Source of the DNA: Snodgrassella communis
Lineage (GTDB): Bacteria > Pseudomonadota > Gammaproteobacteria > Burkholderiales > Neisseriaceae
NCBI RefSeq assembly: GCF_914768045.1
Contig: NZ_CAJZCD010000014.1
Location: 1 to 39,768 of the forward strand
Direction: 5' to 3'
Length of the DNA: 39,768 nt
The translations under genes and the position numbers were made by a program. Numbering within the stretch: position 1 is the stretch's first letter; the number at the start of each line of letters is the position of its first letter. This document shows positions 17,993 through 27,483 of this stretch, piece by piece. The notes under the pieces were generated by a model that saw only the letters and a list, made by a program, of their open reading frames with translations, made no database searches and had not been told where the DNA came from.

Positions 17993-19153
17993 ATGTTATT
18001 AAAAAGCTTACTTTCGTTGTCGTTAGGCACATTTGCGCTAGGCATGGCAGAATTCAGTATGATGGGTATTCTGCCAGATGTGGCCACTTCACTTGGCATC
18101 AATATTGCGCAGGCCGGACATTTTATTGCTGCTTATGCGCTTGGTGTATGCTGTGGCGCATGGCTGCTGGTATTAAGTTACCGCTTACAGCCCAAAACCA
18201 TTCTGCTGTCACTGGCCGTACTGATTGCGATTGGTAATTTACTAGCGGCAATGGCACCCGGCTATACAACGCTATTGGTGGCACGTTTTATTTCCGGCTT
18301 GCCACATGGCGCCTATTTTGGCATCGGCTCAATTGTTGCTACCAAACTGGCGCCTCCCGGACGTTCAACGCAGGCAGTAGCCATGATGATTGCCGGTATG
18401 ACAGTTGCCAATCTGCTCGGAGTACCGGTAGGCACATGGCTGAGCCTGCATTTAAGCTGGCGAGTGGTATTTACCTTAGTTGCCATAGTGGCAATTGTGC
18501 TGGTGTTTACTTTACAGCGTTTTATACCACTAATAGAACGGCTACCAGATACCGGTATTCTGGGACAATTCCATTTTCTGAAATCGGCGGCACCGTGGCT
18601 GATACTGGCCGCCACCACTTTAGGTAATGGTGGAATCTTTTGCTGGTTCAGTTATATCAGCCCATTATTGATGCAAGTATCCGGTTTCAGTGGCAATCAG
18701 GTTAGCTTATTGATGGTACTGGCCGGTGCCGGTATGGTAGCGGGCAACTGGTGTGGTGGCCGTTTGTCAGACCGCTATACGCCGGGACAGGTAGCCGCCA
18801 GTTTGCAAGGACTTGCCGCTGTCGCGCTGTTACTGATTTTTTTGTTTGCTTCAACTGGCTGGCTATCGGCGACACTGATGTGTCTGTGTACATTCTGCCT
18901 GTTTGCAGTATCGGCTCCGCAGCAGCTGTTATTACTGCGTCATTCTCCGGGTGGTGCGCTGCTTGGTGCAGCCAGCGTTCAGATGGCATTCAATCTGGGT
19001 AATGCCATCGGTTCATATGGCGGTGGGCTGGCCATCAGCCATCACTGGGGTTATCAGTATCCGGCATTACTCGGTGTGCCGTTAACACTATTCGGCTGTG
19101 CCTGTCTGTTGTGGTTTCACCACCGCTATGAAAATCAGGGACAGCCTATCTAA
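17993..19153 (+). CDS. MFS transporter, DHA1/AraJ-like efflux permease
   Basis: A 386-residue major facilitator with 12 predicted helices. The N-terminus LGTFALGMAEFSMMGILPDV is characteristic of the DHA1 arabinose/sugar-efflux (AraJ, YdhP, PbuE) branch. Loop motifs include SYRLQPK between helices 2 and 3, GLPHGAYFG in helix 4 and GGRLSDRYTP between helices 8 and 9. Substrates in this branch are diverse (sugars, nucleosides, drugs), so none is assigned. No good Shine-Dalgarno sequence precedes the ATG at 17993. A small gene follows 17 bases after the stop and may be cotranscribed. Confidence 0.82.
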   Translation: MLLKSLLSLSLGTFALGMAEFSMMGILPDVATSLGINIAQAGHFIAAYALGVCCGAWLLVLSYRLQPKTILLSLAVLIAIGNLLAAMAPGYTTLLVARFISGLPHGAYFGIGSIVATKLAPPGRSTQAVAMMIAGMTVANLLGVPVGTWLSLHLSWRVVFTLVAIVAIVLVFTLQRFIPLIERLPDTGILGQFHFLKSAAPWLILAATTLGNGGIFCWFSYISPLLMQVSGFSGNQVSLLMVLAGAGMVAGNWCGGRLSDRYTPGQVAASLQGLAAVALLLIFLFASTGWLSATLMCLCTFCLFAVSAPQQLLLLRHSPGGALLGAASVQMAFNLGNAIGSYGGGLAISHHWGYQYPALLGVPLTLFGCACLLWFHHRYENQGQPI

Positions 19154-19170
19154 AACTTATGGAGACTATA

Positions 19171-19377
19171 ATGAATGATGCTATACCACTGAATATCAGG
19201 CAACGCATGCAAGTGGCGATTAAAAATGGTGATAAAACCGAACAGCAGCGTCTGTGGCATAAATACAGTGGCCAGCAGGGTTTTTCCAATGAATGGGTGA
19301 TGGCAGCTCGACTGGGCGAACCCGGTTATACAGAAGAACAGGCACACATGGTCGCCTGCCTGTTTGGACGCTGTTAA
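19171..19377 (+). CDS. Small hypothetical protein (68 aa)
   Basis: A 68-residue soluble protein. I use the ATG at 19171 because GGAGA lies 5 bases ahead of it; an in-frame ATG at 19159 precedes that box. The product is rich in charged and aromatic residues (IRQRMQVAIKNGDKTEQQRL, YSGQQGFSNEWVMAARLG) and probably helical. I do not recognise a family. It sits between the MFS gene and the glycosylase, all on the same strand with short gaps (17 and 26 bases), so it is probably part of a small operon. Confidence 0.6.
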   Translation: MNDAIPLNIRQRMQVAIKNGDKTEQQRLWHKYSGQQGFSNEWVMAARLGEPGYTEEQAHMVACLFGRC

Positions 19378-19403
19378 ACAACACTATTAAACAATAGGTA
19401 TTT

Positions 19404-19997
19404 ATGGCTGAAATAATAGTTGAAACACATCCGCTGGCACCATTTTTACCAGCCAGTGCGCAGCTACTGATGCTGGGTTCATTTCCGCCACCAGCTGCAC
19501 GCTGGAAAATGAACTTTTACTACCCCAATTTACAAAATGATATGTGGCGCATTTTTGGGCTAGTGTTTTTTCAGGACAAGCACTATTTTTTTACCGAAAA
19601 CAATAAAGCATTTAATGAACCATTAATCCGTACTTTTTTATCCGAACGCGGCATTGCCATTAATGATACAGCCTATCAGATCAGGCGCCTGCAAAACAAT
19701 GCAGCAGACAAATTTCTCGAAGTCGTTACCCCAGTAGATTTACCGGCGTTACTGGCACAGATTCCGGATTGCCGGCACATCATGACTACCGGTGACAAGG
19801 CCACCAGCACACTACTACAGCTTCTGCCAGCCGGTACAGCAGCACCAACTATCGGTCATCCCAGTGATACCACACTGGCTGGCCGACACCTAACCTTATC
19901 CAGACTGCCTTCTTCTTCGCGTGCCTATCCGCTTGCACTAGAACGTAAAGCAGCCATTTATCGGGATTATTTTCATACCATCGGTTTATTAAACTGA
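19404..19997 (+). CDS. Uracil-DNA glycosylase superfamily protein
   Basis: A 197-residue UDG-fold protein. Landmarks: motif 1-like LMLGSFPPPAARWKMNFYYP with NDMWRIFG soon after, INDTAYQIRRLQNNAADKF, the central strand HIMTTGDKATSTLL, and a C-terminal motif 2-like LPSSSRAYPL. GSFPP with the aromatic-NDMW segment resembles the mismatch-specific/deoxyinosine glycosylase branch rather than family 1 Ung, so the excised base (uracil, hypoxanthine or another lesion) is uncertain. The same architecture is common in Bacteroidetes (from memory), so horizontal transfer is possible. Confidence 0.75.
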   Translation: MAEIIVETHPLAPFLPASAQLLMLGSFPPPAARWKMNFYYPNLQNDMWRIFGLVFFQDKHYFFTENNKAFNEPLIRTFLSERGIAINDTAYQIRRLQNNAADKFLEVVTPVDLPALLAQIPDCRHIMTTGDKATSTLLQLLPAGTAAPTIGHPSDTTLAGRHLTLSRLPSSSRAYPLALERKAAIYRDYFHTIGLLN

Positions 19998-20024
19998 TTC
20001 TGACTATTTAGCGGGAGAACATTG

Positions 20025-20654
20025 ATGCATATTCTGGTTTTGGGAGCCACAGGTGGCGTTGGTAGGAGTTTAGTTGAGCAGGCACTGGCCAATGGTGATG
20101 ACATAACTGCGGCAGTGCGCACACCGGAAAAACTCAACTTACAGCATCCTAACTTGCATATTCAACGCTGTGATGCATTTAAGGCTGCTGATGTTGCAGC
20201 ATTGTTTACCGATAACAGCCATTACAATGCAGTAGCCTCAGCTCTGAACACCAACCAAGGAGTCAAACCGGGAAATGATTTGCAGCGAATGCTCAGCAAT
20301 ATTGCTCCGCAATTACAAAAACATCGCATCAAACGCATCATATACTGCGCTTCCGCCGGTGTAGATAATGAGCTGGAAGGTGAACGTGGTCAGGCAGCGA
20401 TGGAGTTTTTGCGCCATCCGCTGGCTGATCATCGTGCAGCAATTGAGCAGATTCGGGCAGCTGGTCTGGACGCAACGATTGTGCGCCCGTTAGGGTTAAC
20501 CCATGATGCACTTTCTGGTCATTATATTGAAGCAGCACAGGGCATTCCAGCTGGCAACGGCCGCATTGCCCGTGCAGATGTGGCTCATTTTATATTGAAA
20601 GCACTGCATAACGATGCTTATATCGGCCAATCTATAGCCTTATCAGCTGTCTGA
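20025..20654 (+). CDS. NAD(P)-binding atypical SDR (NmrA-like) protein
   Basis: A 209-residue Rossmann protein with the nucleotide-binding loop LVLGATGGVGRSLVEQAL at the N-terminus, a 'YCASAGVD' segment in place of the classical SDR catalytic region, and RPLGLT near residue 155. These are traits of the NAD(P)H-binding/NmrA-like atypical SDRs, which may act as redox sensors or reductases. Substrate unknown. The ATG at 20025 is preferred over TTG 20022 because GGGAG lies 7 bases ahead. It is the last gene of the plus-strand group starting with the MFS gene. Confidence 0.78.
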   Translation: MHILVLGATGGVGRSLVEQALANGDDITAAVRTPEKLNLQHPNLHIQRCDAFKAADVAALFTDNSHYNAVASALNTNQGVKPGNDLQRMLSNIAPQLQKHRIKRIIYCASAGVDNELEGERGQAAMEFLRHPLADHRAAIEQIRAAGLDATIVRPLGLTHDALSGHYIEAAQGIPAGNGRIARADVAHFILKALHNDAYIGQSIALSAV

Positions 20655-20665
20655 ACAAAACAATA

Positions 20666-20733
20666 GCTGCCAGAAAACCAACTTATGGCAGCAATATGTT
20701 TTGGCCGGCTGTTTGCTGTAGCAAATAACCGGC
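20666..20733. terminator. Tandem hairpins between convergent genes
   Basis: First hairpin GCTGCCA (20666-20672) / TGGCAGC (20686-20692). Second, GCCGG...CCGGC (20704-20708 / 20729-20733) with an inner TTGCT/AGCAA helix, followed by TTTTATTT on the plus strand. The second is a good terminator for the plus-strand gene ending at 20654. Confidence 0.7.
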
Positions 20734-20735
20734 TT

Positions 20736-21626
20736 TTATTTGTGAATTTTCTGATAAAACGATGCCTCGCCCTCTGGGCGGGTTTTGAAACGTTTATGTA
20801 GCCAGTAATACTGTGATGGCTGTTCACGCACCCGTGCCTCAATAAAATCATTCATGCGCTGAGTATCAGCAACAATATCTTTACTGGGGAAATTATCCCA
20901 CTGCGGATAAAAACGCAAAGTAACACTACCATCAGCTTCGCGAGTCGGAATTGCCGGAATAACCTTAGCCTTGGTTAAAGCAGCAATACGGCTGAGGCCA
21001 GCAATCGTAGCAGTAGAAATACCGAAAAAATCCACAAAAATCGATTCCCGCCGGCCGAAATCCTGATCAGGCAGATAAAGAAACGGCGCACTGCTGGTTT
21101 TAATTTTCTTGATAATGGCTCGCAGCCCTTCCGTACGTCCAATCAGAAAAGCATTGTTATAACGCTCACGGCCTTTCAGAATTTGTTCATCCAGCTGCTT
21201 GTTTTTCTGATGTGAATAGACACTAATCAAAGAAACATCCTGATTAAGAGCATACACCGCCGCCTCAAAAGCAGTAAAATGCGGATAGAGCAAAATCACT
21301 TTTTCTCCAGCCGCCAGTGCCTCATCCAGATAATGCTTGTCCTGATAGCGCACCAGCTTTTTCAACCGTCTGGCATCGCCATACCAATACAGACCATATT
21401 CCAGTAACAGCATCGACATATGATAGAAATGTTCACGCAGTATCTTGCGTCGTTGCCGTTCTGTCCATTCGGGAAAGCAGTGGCGCAAATTAATCAGACC
21501 AATGCGCCGCCGCGGCGCTACCGCATAATAACTTAACCAGCCCACACATCGTGCCAGCGCATGAATCATACACAACGGCAGTAATTGCAGCACATACAAA
21601 AAAGCAAACGCCAATTTCATCATCAT
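20736..21626 (-). CDS. Lipid A biosynthesis acyltransferase (LpxL/HtrB-like)
   Basis: A membrane-associated late acyltransferase that adds a secondary fatty acid to lipid A at the inner membrane. It has an N-terminal hydrophobic helix, the catalytic HX4E box HFTAFE, and the second conserved block LPDQDFGRRESIFVDFFG. I place the start at ATG 21626 (first of three consecutive Met codons, about 296 residues), giving the usual short N-terminus; the longer frame begins with GTG at 21671. It shares the fold with the gene at 28796 but differs in the active box (E instead of D), so the two probably act at different positions or with different acyl chains. Confidence 0.88.
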   Translation of the reverse strand: MMMKLAFAFLYVLQLLPLCMIHALARCVGWLSYYAVAPRRRIGLINLRHCFPEWTERQRRKILREHFYHMSMLLLEYGLYWYGDARRLKKLVRYQDKHYLDEALAAGEKVILLYPHFTAFEAAVYALNQDVSLISVYSHQKNKQLDEQILKGRERYNNAFLIGRTEGLRAIIKKIKTSSAPFLYLPDQDFGRRESIFVDFFGISTATIAGLSRIAALTKAKVIPAIPTREADGSVTLRFYPQWDNFPSKDIVADTQRMNDFIEARVREQPSQYYWLHKRFKTRPEGEASFYQKIHK

Positions 21627-21776
21627 TACTAAATTACCTAACCAGTTATCGCCCGCCATGCACTTAAACACTATCTATTGTACACAAGCTGCCTTCACTT
21701 TACATTCACAGTTGTATATAACCATTCAACTTACAACATACTGCCAGAATATTGTTTACAGAAAAAATAAAAAATA

Positions 21777-21807
21777 ACACGGCCTGCGCAGAATGCATAG
21801 ACCGTGT
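21777..21807 (-). terminator. Terminator of the marR-tolC-emrAB operon
   Basis: ACACGG and CCGTGT arms (21777-21782 / 21802-21807), with partial pairing inside, just after the emrB stop. On the minus strand they are followed by TTATTTTTTATTTTTTC. The arms are short, but the T-tract is strong. Confidence 0.65.
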
Positions 21808-21823
21808 AGCAAATAGCTGAGAC

Positions 21824-23353
21824 TCAATGTGCCCCGCCACCGCCTCCACTACCAAACGGCGGCTTGGCAAACCATACCAGCACAACCAAAATCAAGAAAG
21901 TCAAACCATACAGCCAGAATAAATCATTGGCACCCATAATATGCGCCTGCTGCCCAATAGTCTGCTCAATCGACCCTAAAGGCTGTACACCACTTAAACC
22001 AAGCTGATTCATGCCCTGAATTGACTCATTCATAGCACTATTATAGGGATGAATGTTCTCCACCAATTGCGTATGATGTAAAGCTTCGCGTTTATCCCAC
22101 AATACATTTACCATTGAAGTACCAATACCACCGGCCAGAATACGCACAAAATTAGAAATACTGGATGCACTGGCAATCTGCGAACCAGACATATTAGACA
22201 GAGTAATTTGAGTTAACGGCATAAAGAACATCGCCATACCAATCCCCTGAACAAACTGTGGCCAGAATACATCCATAAAACCCATACCAGCATTAAAATT
22301 GGTACGCCAGAAGAAACAGATAGCGTATACAGTAAAACTGATAGTTACCAGCACACGCATATCCAGCCGATTACCAAACTTACCAATCAGCGGCGACAAC
22401 AATACAGGGAAAATACCAATAGGTGCCGTTGCCAGCCCTGCCCAAGTAGCAGTATAACCAAGCTGCATCTGCAACAGCATCGGTAGCAGCACAATTGCCC
22501 CCATATAAGTCATATAGGCAGTACTGAGCGTAATTACCCCGACAGTAAAATTACGGTCTTTAAACAGACGCAAATCTACAATCGGATATTTGGCATACCA
22601 TTCCCAGATAACAAAGTAGCTCAGACACACCACAGCAATAACAGCCAGAATAATAATTTCATTAGACGAAAACCAGTCCAGCTCATGGCCGCGGTCAAGC
22701 ATCATCTGCAAAGCACCTACGCCTACCACCATCAGCGATAAACCCATACGGTCAATTGGCTGATGGACAGTTTCGGTTTCGCGTTTTTTCATCATCTGCC
22801 ACGAAATGCCGGCAGCCAGCAAACCAATAGGCACATTAATAAAGAAAATCCAGCCCCAATGCCAGTTATCACTGATAATGCCGCCCAAAATCGGCCCGAA
22901 AATCGGCGCCACAATAATTACCATCGACCACATAGCCAGTGCCATCGGACGTTTTTCCGGCGGATAGGCTGCCATCAGCAAACTTTGTGACAGCGGAATC
23001 ATCGGCCCGGCTACAGCACCCTGCAACACTCGGAAAAACACCAGCAATGCCAGACTGGGAGCAATACCACATAAAAACGAGGCCAACACAAAAGACAGTG
23101 TTGCCACAACAAAAACTTTCACCTCACCAAAGCGGCGCGCCAGCCAGCCAGTAAGAGGGACTGAAATCGCATTCGCCACAGCAAATGCAGTAATCACCCA
23201 TGTACCCTGACTATTGGCTGCACCCAGATTACCAGTAATAGTTGGCAATGCCACATTGGCAATAGTGGAATCCAGCACCTGCATAAAAACGGCCAGCGAC
23301 AATGCCACCGTAACCAGAGCCAGTGCCGGACCTTTCAAAGGAGAATGCGTCAT
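21824..23353 (-). CDS. emrB: DHA2-family multidrug efflux permease EmrB/FarB-like
   Basis: The inner-membrane proton-driven pump of a tripartite exporter; 509 residues with about 14 helices, usual for EmrB. Signatures are QVLDSTIANVALPTI in helix 1 (the DHA2 LDxTIxNxALP motif), SVPLTGWLARRFGEVKVF after helix 2 and PIFGPILGGIISDNWHWGW in helix 5. The extreme C-terminus is a glycine run, GSGGGGGAH. Substrates could include drugs and, as for neisserial FarB, long-chain fatty acids. It is last in the operon behind its own adaptor and outer-membrane channel. Confidence 0.92.
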   Translation of the reverse strand: MTHSPLKGPALALVTVALSLAVFMQVLDSTIANVALPTITGNLGAANSQGTWVITAFAVANAISVPLTGWLARRFGEVKVFVVATLSFVLASFLCGIAPSLALLVFFRVLQGAVAGPMIPLSQSLLMAAYPPEKRPMALAMWSMVIIVAPIFGPILGGIISDNWHWGWIFFINVPIGLLAAGISWQMMKKRETETVHQPIDRMGLSLMVVGVGALQMMLDRGHELDWFSSNEIIILAVIAVVCLSYFVIWEWYAKYPIVDLRLFKDRNFTVGVITLSTAYMTYMGAIVLLPMLLQMQLGYTATWAGLATAPIGIFPVLLSPLIGKFGNRLDMRVLVTISFTVYAICFFWRTNFNAGMGFMDVFWPQFVQGIGMAMFFMPLTQITLSNMSGSQIASASSISNFVRILAGGIGTSMVNVLWDKREALHHTQLVENIHPYNSAMNESIQGMNQLGLSGVQPLGSIEQTIGQQAHIMGANDLFWLYGLTFLILVVLVWFAKPPFGSGGGGGAH

Positions 23354-23557
23354 TCAAGCGGCCTTATTGCAGAAACAGTCTTCACCTTGCAGCTTATCCA
23401 AATCTGTACCCACAGGCACAGAAAATGCACATTGCAAAGAGAATGCTTCTGGAATTACAAAAAATCAGACCGAATCATTACCTGAATAAAATCTGCCGGT
23501 GGCAAAGCTAATTTTTTTGTACCAGCAATATCCAGATAAGATTCGGCATTAACAGAA

Positions 23558-24754
23558 TCAAGGAGCGTATTGGGCAAAAATCTGCTCAATCATATTATTG
23601 ATTGGCGTCCAGTCAATTGCAGCCATATTGCCATTGGTAGGAATCGCATTTACCGCTGTTAAATCCAGCCCATCTTGGTTGCGCGTATTCACCTCAACAT
23701 CCATTGATAACCCTACCCGCAACGGATGCGCAGCCAACTCCTTCGGATCCAGCGCAATACGCACAGGTACACGCTGCACCACTTTAATCCAGTTACCGGT
23801 TGCATTCTGTGCCGGCAAAAGAGAGAACGCAGCACCCGTACCAGCAGACAAACCAGCTACCTTACCGTGATAGCTTACTTTGCTGCCATACACATCAGCC
23901 CTGATTTCCACCGGCTGCCCGATACGGATTTTAGCCAGCTGACTTTCCTTGAAATTGGCATCTACCCACACATTATTCAACGGTACAACTGCCATCAGAG
24001 GCGCGCCCGTAGCCACCTTCTGCCCCACCTGAACATTGCGTTTGGCAACCTGTCCGTCCACTGGCGCCTTAATTTGAGTACGCTGTAAATCCAGCCATGC
24101 ACTTTTCAGATGGCTGACTGCCGTCATCACTGCCGGCTGCTGGCGCAGCGGAACATTATGCCCCAACACCGCTTTTGCCGCACTTTCCTGCCCTTGCACA
24201 GCTTTCAGGTTTGCCTGAGCTTCCAACACAGCATCACGTGCATGACTTAACTCTTCAGCAGAAATAGCATCCGTACCAGCCAGACTCTGACGACGCTGCA
24301 AGTCTGCCTGTAAGCGTTTTAACTGCGCTTGTTGTGCAGCCACCTGCGCACTGGCCTGACGTGATTGAGCAGACTGCTGCTGATTCTGGCGGATCGCATT
24401 AATCAGCTCATCATGTGCCCGTTCAAACGCCAACTGCATATCACTGTTATCCAGCTCAACCAGCACCTGCCCGGCCTTAACGGCTTGCGTGTCATCCACA
24501 TTCACCTTCTGCACCGTACCAGTAATCTGCGGCGTAATCTGCACCAGATGACCATTCACATATGCATCATCAGTAGATTCTTTATGCTGCCAGACCAGCA
24601 GATACATCAGCAGAAAGCCCAGCGCAATCAGCAGAAATACCACTGTCAGCACCACCAGCTTGCGCTTGCGGGCTGCGGGCACACGTTCAGATTGCGGCTG
24701 AACCGCTGGTTGCGAGGTTGACACCACCTCACTAGTTTGCTTTTGTTCACTCAT
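23558..24754 (-). CDS. emrA: EmrA/FarA-like periplasmic adaptor (membrane fusion protein)
   Basis: The adaptor linking the EmrB pump to the outer-membrane channel. I choose ATG 24754 (MSEQKQTSEVV, 398 residues), because the longer frame adds 50 unrelated residues. Layout: cytoplasmic tail; one TM helix (about residues 31-52); lipoyl half-motif STDDAYVNGHLVQITPQITG; alpha-helical hairpin rich in Q/A (about 110-210); second lipoyl half IKAPVDGQVAKRNVQVGQKV; beta-barrel. All are usual for EmrA. A gap of about 200 bases separates it from emrB downstream. Confidence 0.92.
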   Translation of the reverse strand: MSEQKQTSEVVSTSQPAVQPQSERVPAARKRKLVVLTVVFLLIALGFLLMYLLVWQHKESTDDAYVNGHLVQITPQITGTVQKVNVDDTQAVKAGQVLVELDNSDMQLAFERAHDELINAIRQNQQQSAQSRQASAQVAAQQAQLKRLQADLQRRQSLAGTDAISAEELSHARDAVLEAQANLKAVQGQESAAKAVLGHNVPLRQQPAVMTAVSHLKSAWLDLQRTQIKAPVDGQVAKRNVQVGQKVATGAPLMAVVPLNNVWVDANFKESQLAKIRIGQPVEIRADVYGSKVSYHGKVAGLSAGTGAAFSLLPAQNATGNWIKVVQRVPVRIALDPKELAAHPLRVGLSMDVEVNTRNQDGLDLTAVNAIPTNGNMAAIDWTPINNMIEQIFAQYAP

Positions 24755-24791
24755 ACGTAAATAGCTCAATAAAATATAAAATAACAACCAA

Positions 24792-26243
24792 TCAACGAGT
24801 AGCCTGAGCCTCTGAAAGCTGGAAACCACCGCCCAGCGCAGCATGCAGACTATTCCAGCTCTGTTGCTGCCAAGCAATGGTTTTAACCAAATCAGCACGC
24901 GCACTCAAAGCAGTATCTTCACGTTGCAGTTTAGTAATAGCATTATCCAGTCCGGCCGCATAACGTTTGCTGCTGGACAGCGCAGCCTTCTGTGCTGCCT
25001 GAAAAGCCTGTTGCTGCAACGGCAGTGCCACCGTACTATGCTGATAATCGCTCATAGCATCAGCAGCCTGCTGCAAGGCTGCCAGTACCGTTTTATCGTA
25101 TAAAGCCACCTGCTCATTATAGGCAGAACGTTTGCCCGACAATGCAGCCTGCAAACTGCCAGAAGTAAAAATAGGCAACGAAATGGCTGGCACAATACCC
25201 AGCATCCGTGAAGAAGAATGCACCAAATCAAACGCATCCACGTGCGCCAGACCGGCCAGCCCCTTAATTTCAATATTAGGATAAAATGCCGCTTCAGCAG
25301 CCTTAATACCAAAATAATCCGACTGTAATAAAGCACGTTGTGCAGCAATATCCGGCCGTTGTCCCAGTATATCCGCGCGCAACCCATCAACCGCCACTTC
25401 AGGCACAGAACCCAGCGGCTGAGGTATCATTGCCGGCAGCTGGTTTGGCGACAAACCAACCAGTGCTGCCACACCATGGCGGGTACGTTCTATATCTGCC
25501 TGAGTCTGGCGCAAACCACTTTGCAAACTCAATACCGTCTGCTGAAAAATATACTCATCACTGGCAGGTTGCAGACCAGCACGAATCCGGTTAGCAACCA
25601 ACTTCTGCAATTGCTGATTCACCCCAATACGCTGTCGCAAAATATTCGCCTGTTCCTGCAACAACTGCCATTGCGTATATTGCGACACAATACTCTGGCT
25701 TAATACCAGCCGTGCCTGTTCCTGCTGATAGACAGCAGCAAGACGCGCACCCAGCGCCGCCTTAACCACATTACGCTGCTTGCCCCAAAAATCAAAAGTA
25801 TAATTAACGGCAACAGCAGCCATTTCATTACTGAAGACATGATTAGGATCATCACCAGTCCTGTTTGAGTCCGGCTTCGGATTCAAATAAGCAGCCACCC
25901 CATTGGCCTGCACGCCTACCTGCACACCAGCCTCACCTCTAGCACCACGCCATTGCGCCTCTGCTTGCGCAATACGTGCAGCAGCAATGCGCAGATCCGG
26001 CGCATTGGCCAAACCAGCATCCATAAGCTGATTCAACAACGGCTGATTCAGACCCAGCCACCAGTTCTGTCCAACCTTAGCAGACTGCCCAGCAGATAAT
26101 TGCAGTTGCGCAGCGTCCTGTGGTATTTGCAGATCCGGCTGCTGACCAAAATTAGCACAGGCAGACAACAGTAGCAAAGCAACTGGAGTAACAAGCGATA
26201 ACTGACGTAATCGGAATCGGGACACAGACACAGTTAATTTCAT
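24792..26243 (-). CDS. Outer-membrane efflux lipoprotein (TolC/OprM/NodT type)
   Basis: The outer-membrane channel of the tripartite pump; 483 residues with a lipoprotein signal (VALLLLSACANF, lipid Cys about residue 29) and two OEP repeats. Conserved pieces include NWWLGLNQPLLNQLMDAGLA and PDLRIAAARIAQAEAQWRG at the N-terminus and the helical pair around LQQAADAMSDY in the second repeat. Many bacteria use a shared TolC for EmrAB; having a dedicated NodT-type channel in the operon marks this as a self-contained system. It lies 38 bases upstream of emrA. Confidence 0.92.
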   Translation of the reverse strand: MKLTVSVSRFRLRQLSLVTPVALLLLSACANFGQQPDLQIPQDAAQLQLSAGQSAKVGQNWWLGLNQPLLNQLMDAGLANAPDLRIAAARIAQAEAQWRGARGEAGVQVGVQANGVAAYLNPKPDSNRTGDDPNHVFSNEMAAVAVNYTFDFWGKQRNVVKAALGARLAAVYQQEQARLVLSQSIVSQYTQWQLLQEQANILRQRIGVNQQLQKLVANRIRAGLQPASDEYIFQQTVLSLQSGLRQTQADIERTRHGVAALVGLSPNQLPAMIPQPLGSVPEVAVDGLRADILGQRPDIAAQRALLQSDYFGIKAAEAAFYPNIEIKGLAGLAHVDAFDLVHSSSRMLGIVPAISLPIFTSGSLQAALSGKRSAYNEQVALYDKTVLAALQQAADAMSDYQHSTVALPLQQQAFQAAQKAALSSSKRYAAGLDNAITKLQREDTALSARADLVKTIAWQQQSWNSLHAALGGGFQLSEAQATR

Positions 26244-26262
26244 GCAAATCTCAGCAAAAAAG

Positions 26263-26757
26263 TTAAGCAGCAGTTAATAGCTTGGTTAGCAACCGCTGCA
26301 ATTGTTCATATTCCGGTTCACTCAGGGCTGACCATACCCGCCGGTGTACCTCATTGGTTTCCGGACTTACCAGCTGAATCAGATCTTCACCAGCCTTAGT
26401 TAACTTCAACGTAATTTTACGTCGATCCAGAGGATGAGTAGAACGCGTTACCCAGCCATTGAGCACCAAATCATCAGACAAACGCGTCGCACTGGTACGA
26501 GTTAGATTCAGGATACTGCTCAGTTCGGATGGTAAAATCTTATGATTCGGACGCGCATAAACTGCAAGCAACGCATGCCACAAGCTTTCTGACAAATGAT
26601 GCTGGTGCAAACGTTCATTCAGCTCACCTTGAATTGTTGTATGTACCAACCGGATCAACCGGCTGAGCATCACCAGCTGAACATTCATGCTTGGCATTTT
26701 CACTGCCAGCACTTCCAAAGCAGCTTCCAGTTCAGTCGCAGGAAGAGAAAAACCCAT
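26263..26757 (-). CDS. MarR-family transcriptional regulator (FarR/EmrR-like)
   Basis: A 164-residue winged-helix regulator. I choose ATG 26757 (MGFSLPATELE) because GAGGTG is placed 7-8 bases ahead; the longer frame adds 5 residues. The recognition helix region is LPSELSSILNLTRTSATRLSDDLVLNGWV, with wing residues RSTHPLDRRKITLKLT. MarR proteins dimerise, are released by small lipophilic ligands and usually repress the adjacent pump. It is the first gene of the efflux operon and a matching palindrome lies upstream, so autorepression of the operon is likely. Confidence 0.9.
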   Translation of the reverse strand: MGFSLPATELEAALEVLAVKMPSMNVQLVMLSRLIRLVHTTIQGELNERLHQHHLSESLWHALLAVYARPNHKILPSELSSILNLTRTSATRLSDDLVLNGWVTRSTHPLDRRKITLKLTKAGEDLIQLVSPETNEVHRRVWSALSEPEYEQLQRLLTKLLTAA

Positions 26758-26810
26758 GATAGAACACCTCAAAATTCAAAAAAATAAGCCATCACAATAA
26801 TCATCCCTCT

Positions 26811-26833
26811 AATTATAAATGAAGCTTATAATT
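26811..26833. promoter_or_regulatory. Candidate MarR operator of the efflux operon
   Basis: Perfect dyad AATTATAA (26811-26818), 7-nt spacer, TTATAATT (26826-26833), centred about 65 bases upstream of the marR start. Spacing and A/T-rich arms are typical of MarR-family sites, and TTATAATT can double as a -10 region. Confidence 0.6.
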
Positions 26834-27483
26834 TGACTGAAAATATTCCATCCCAAAATAACAACTATATCAACAGACTTATCGAAACTTTCTCACGTAT
26901 CCGCATACCAATGCCACCAGCCTCGCCCTATCCCAATGTTATTTTCCCGCTCACAGTCACAATCTGTCAAATGTCATATCAAAATCATAAACTGCTGCAA
27001 AGCAGCATCTACCCTTGCAGAAAAGAAACATTCGGAACAACATTCAAACCAGTGCAGCAACCAGTACCAAACCCAGAAAAACAACCAGTCGAACCTACTA
27101 ATAAACGACCACAAACCTCATACGGATAATTATTTTTCTATACAAACCATAAGATAAAAATCTACAACCATCCCGATTTGTTAACGACATAATTATATTT
27201 GATAACCGAATAGATATTTAGCTAATTTGAAGATTTTTACGCCGTATTAACCAGATATCTGTTTTAGCCAGCCTGCCTCAACAACCTTTCACACCAACCT
27301 TAAACAAAATTGCATCCAGCCCCCTATACAAAAAACCAATTTTCTTAGCAAATACCTCAAAAATCACCACACAAACAGCCAGCTTAAATGACCCCCACAA
27401 ACAAATTATCAACTATCATAACCAGAACAGACACACATCCCAATACCAAAATCACATCGGAAGCAAGTTTCATCATTGCAAAA
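26834..27483. other. Intergenic region between marR and metK terminator
   Basis: About 650 bases, A/C-rich on the plus strand. Open frames exist here (26833-27129 and 27388-27582), but their products are low-complexity and rich in N, Q, P and T, without a ribosome binding site. I see no gene, repeat or RNA structure. Confidence 0.5.
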
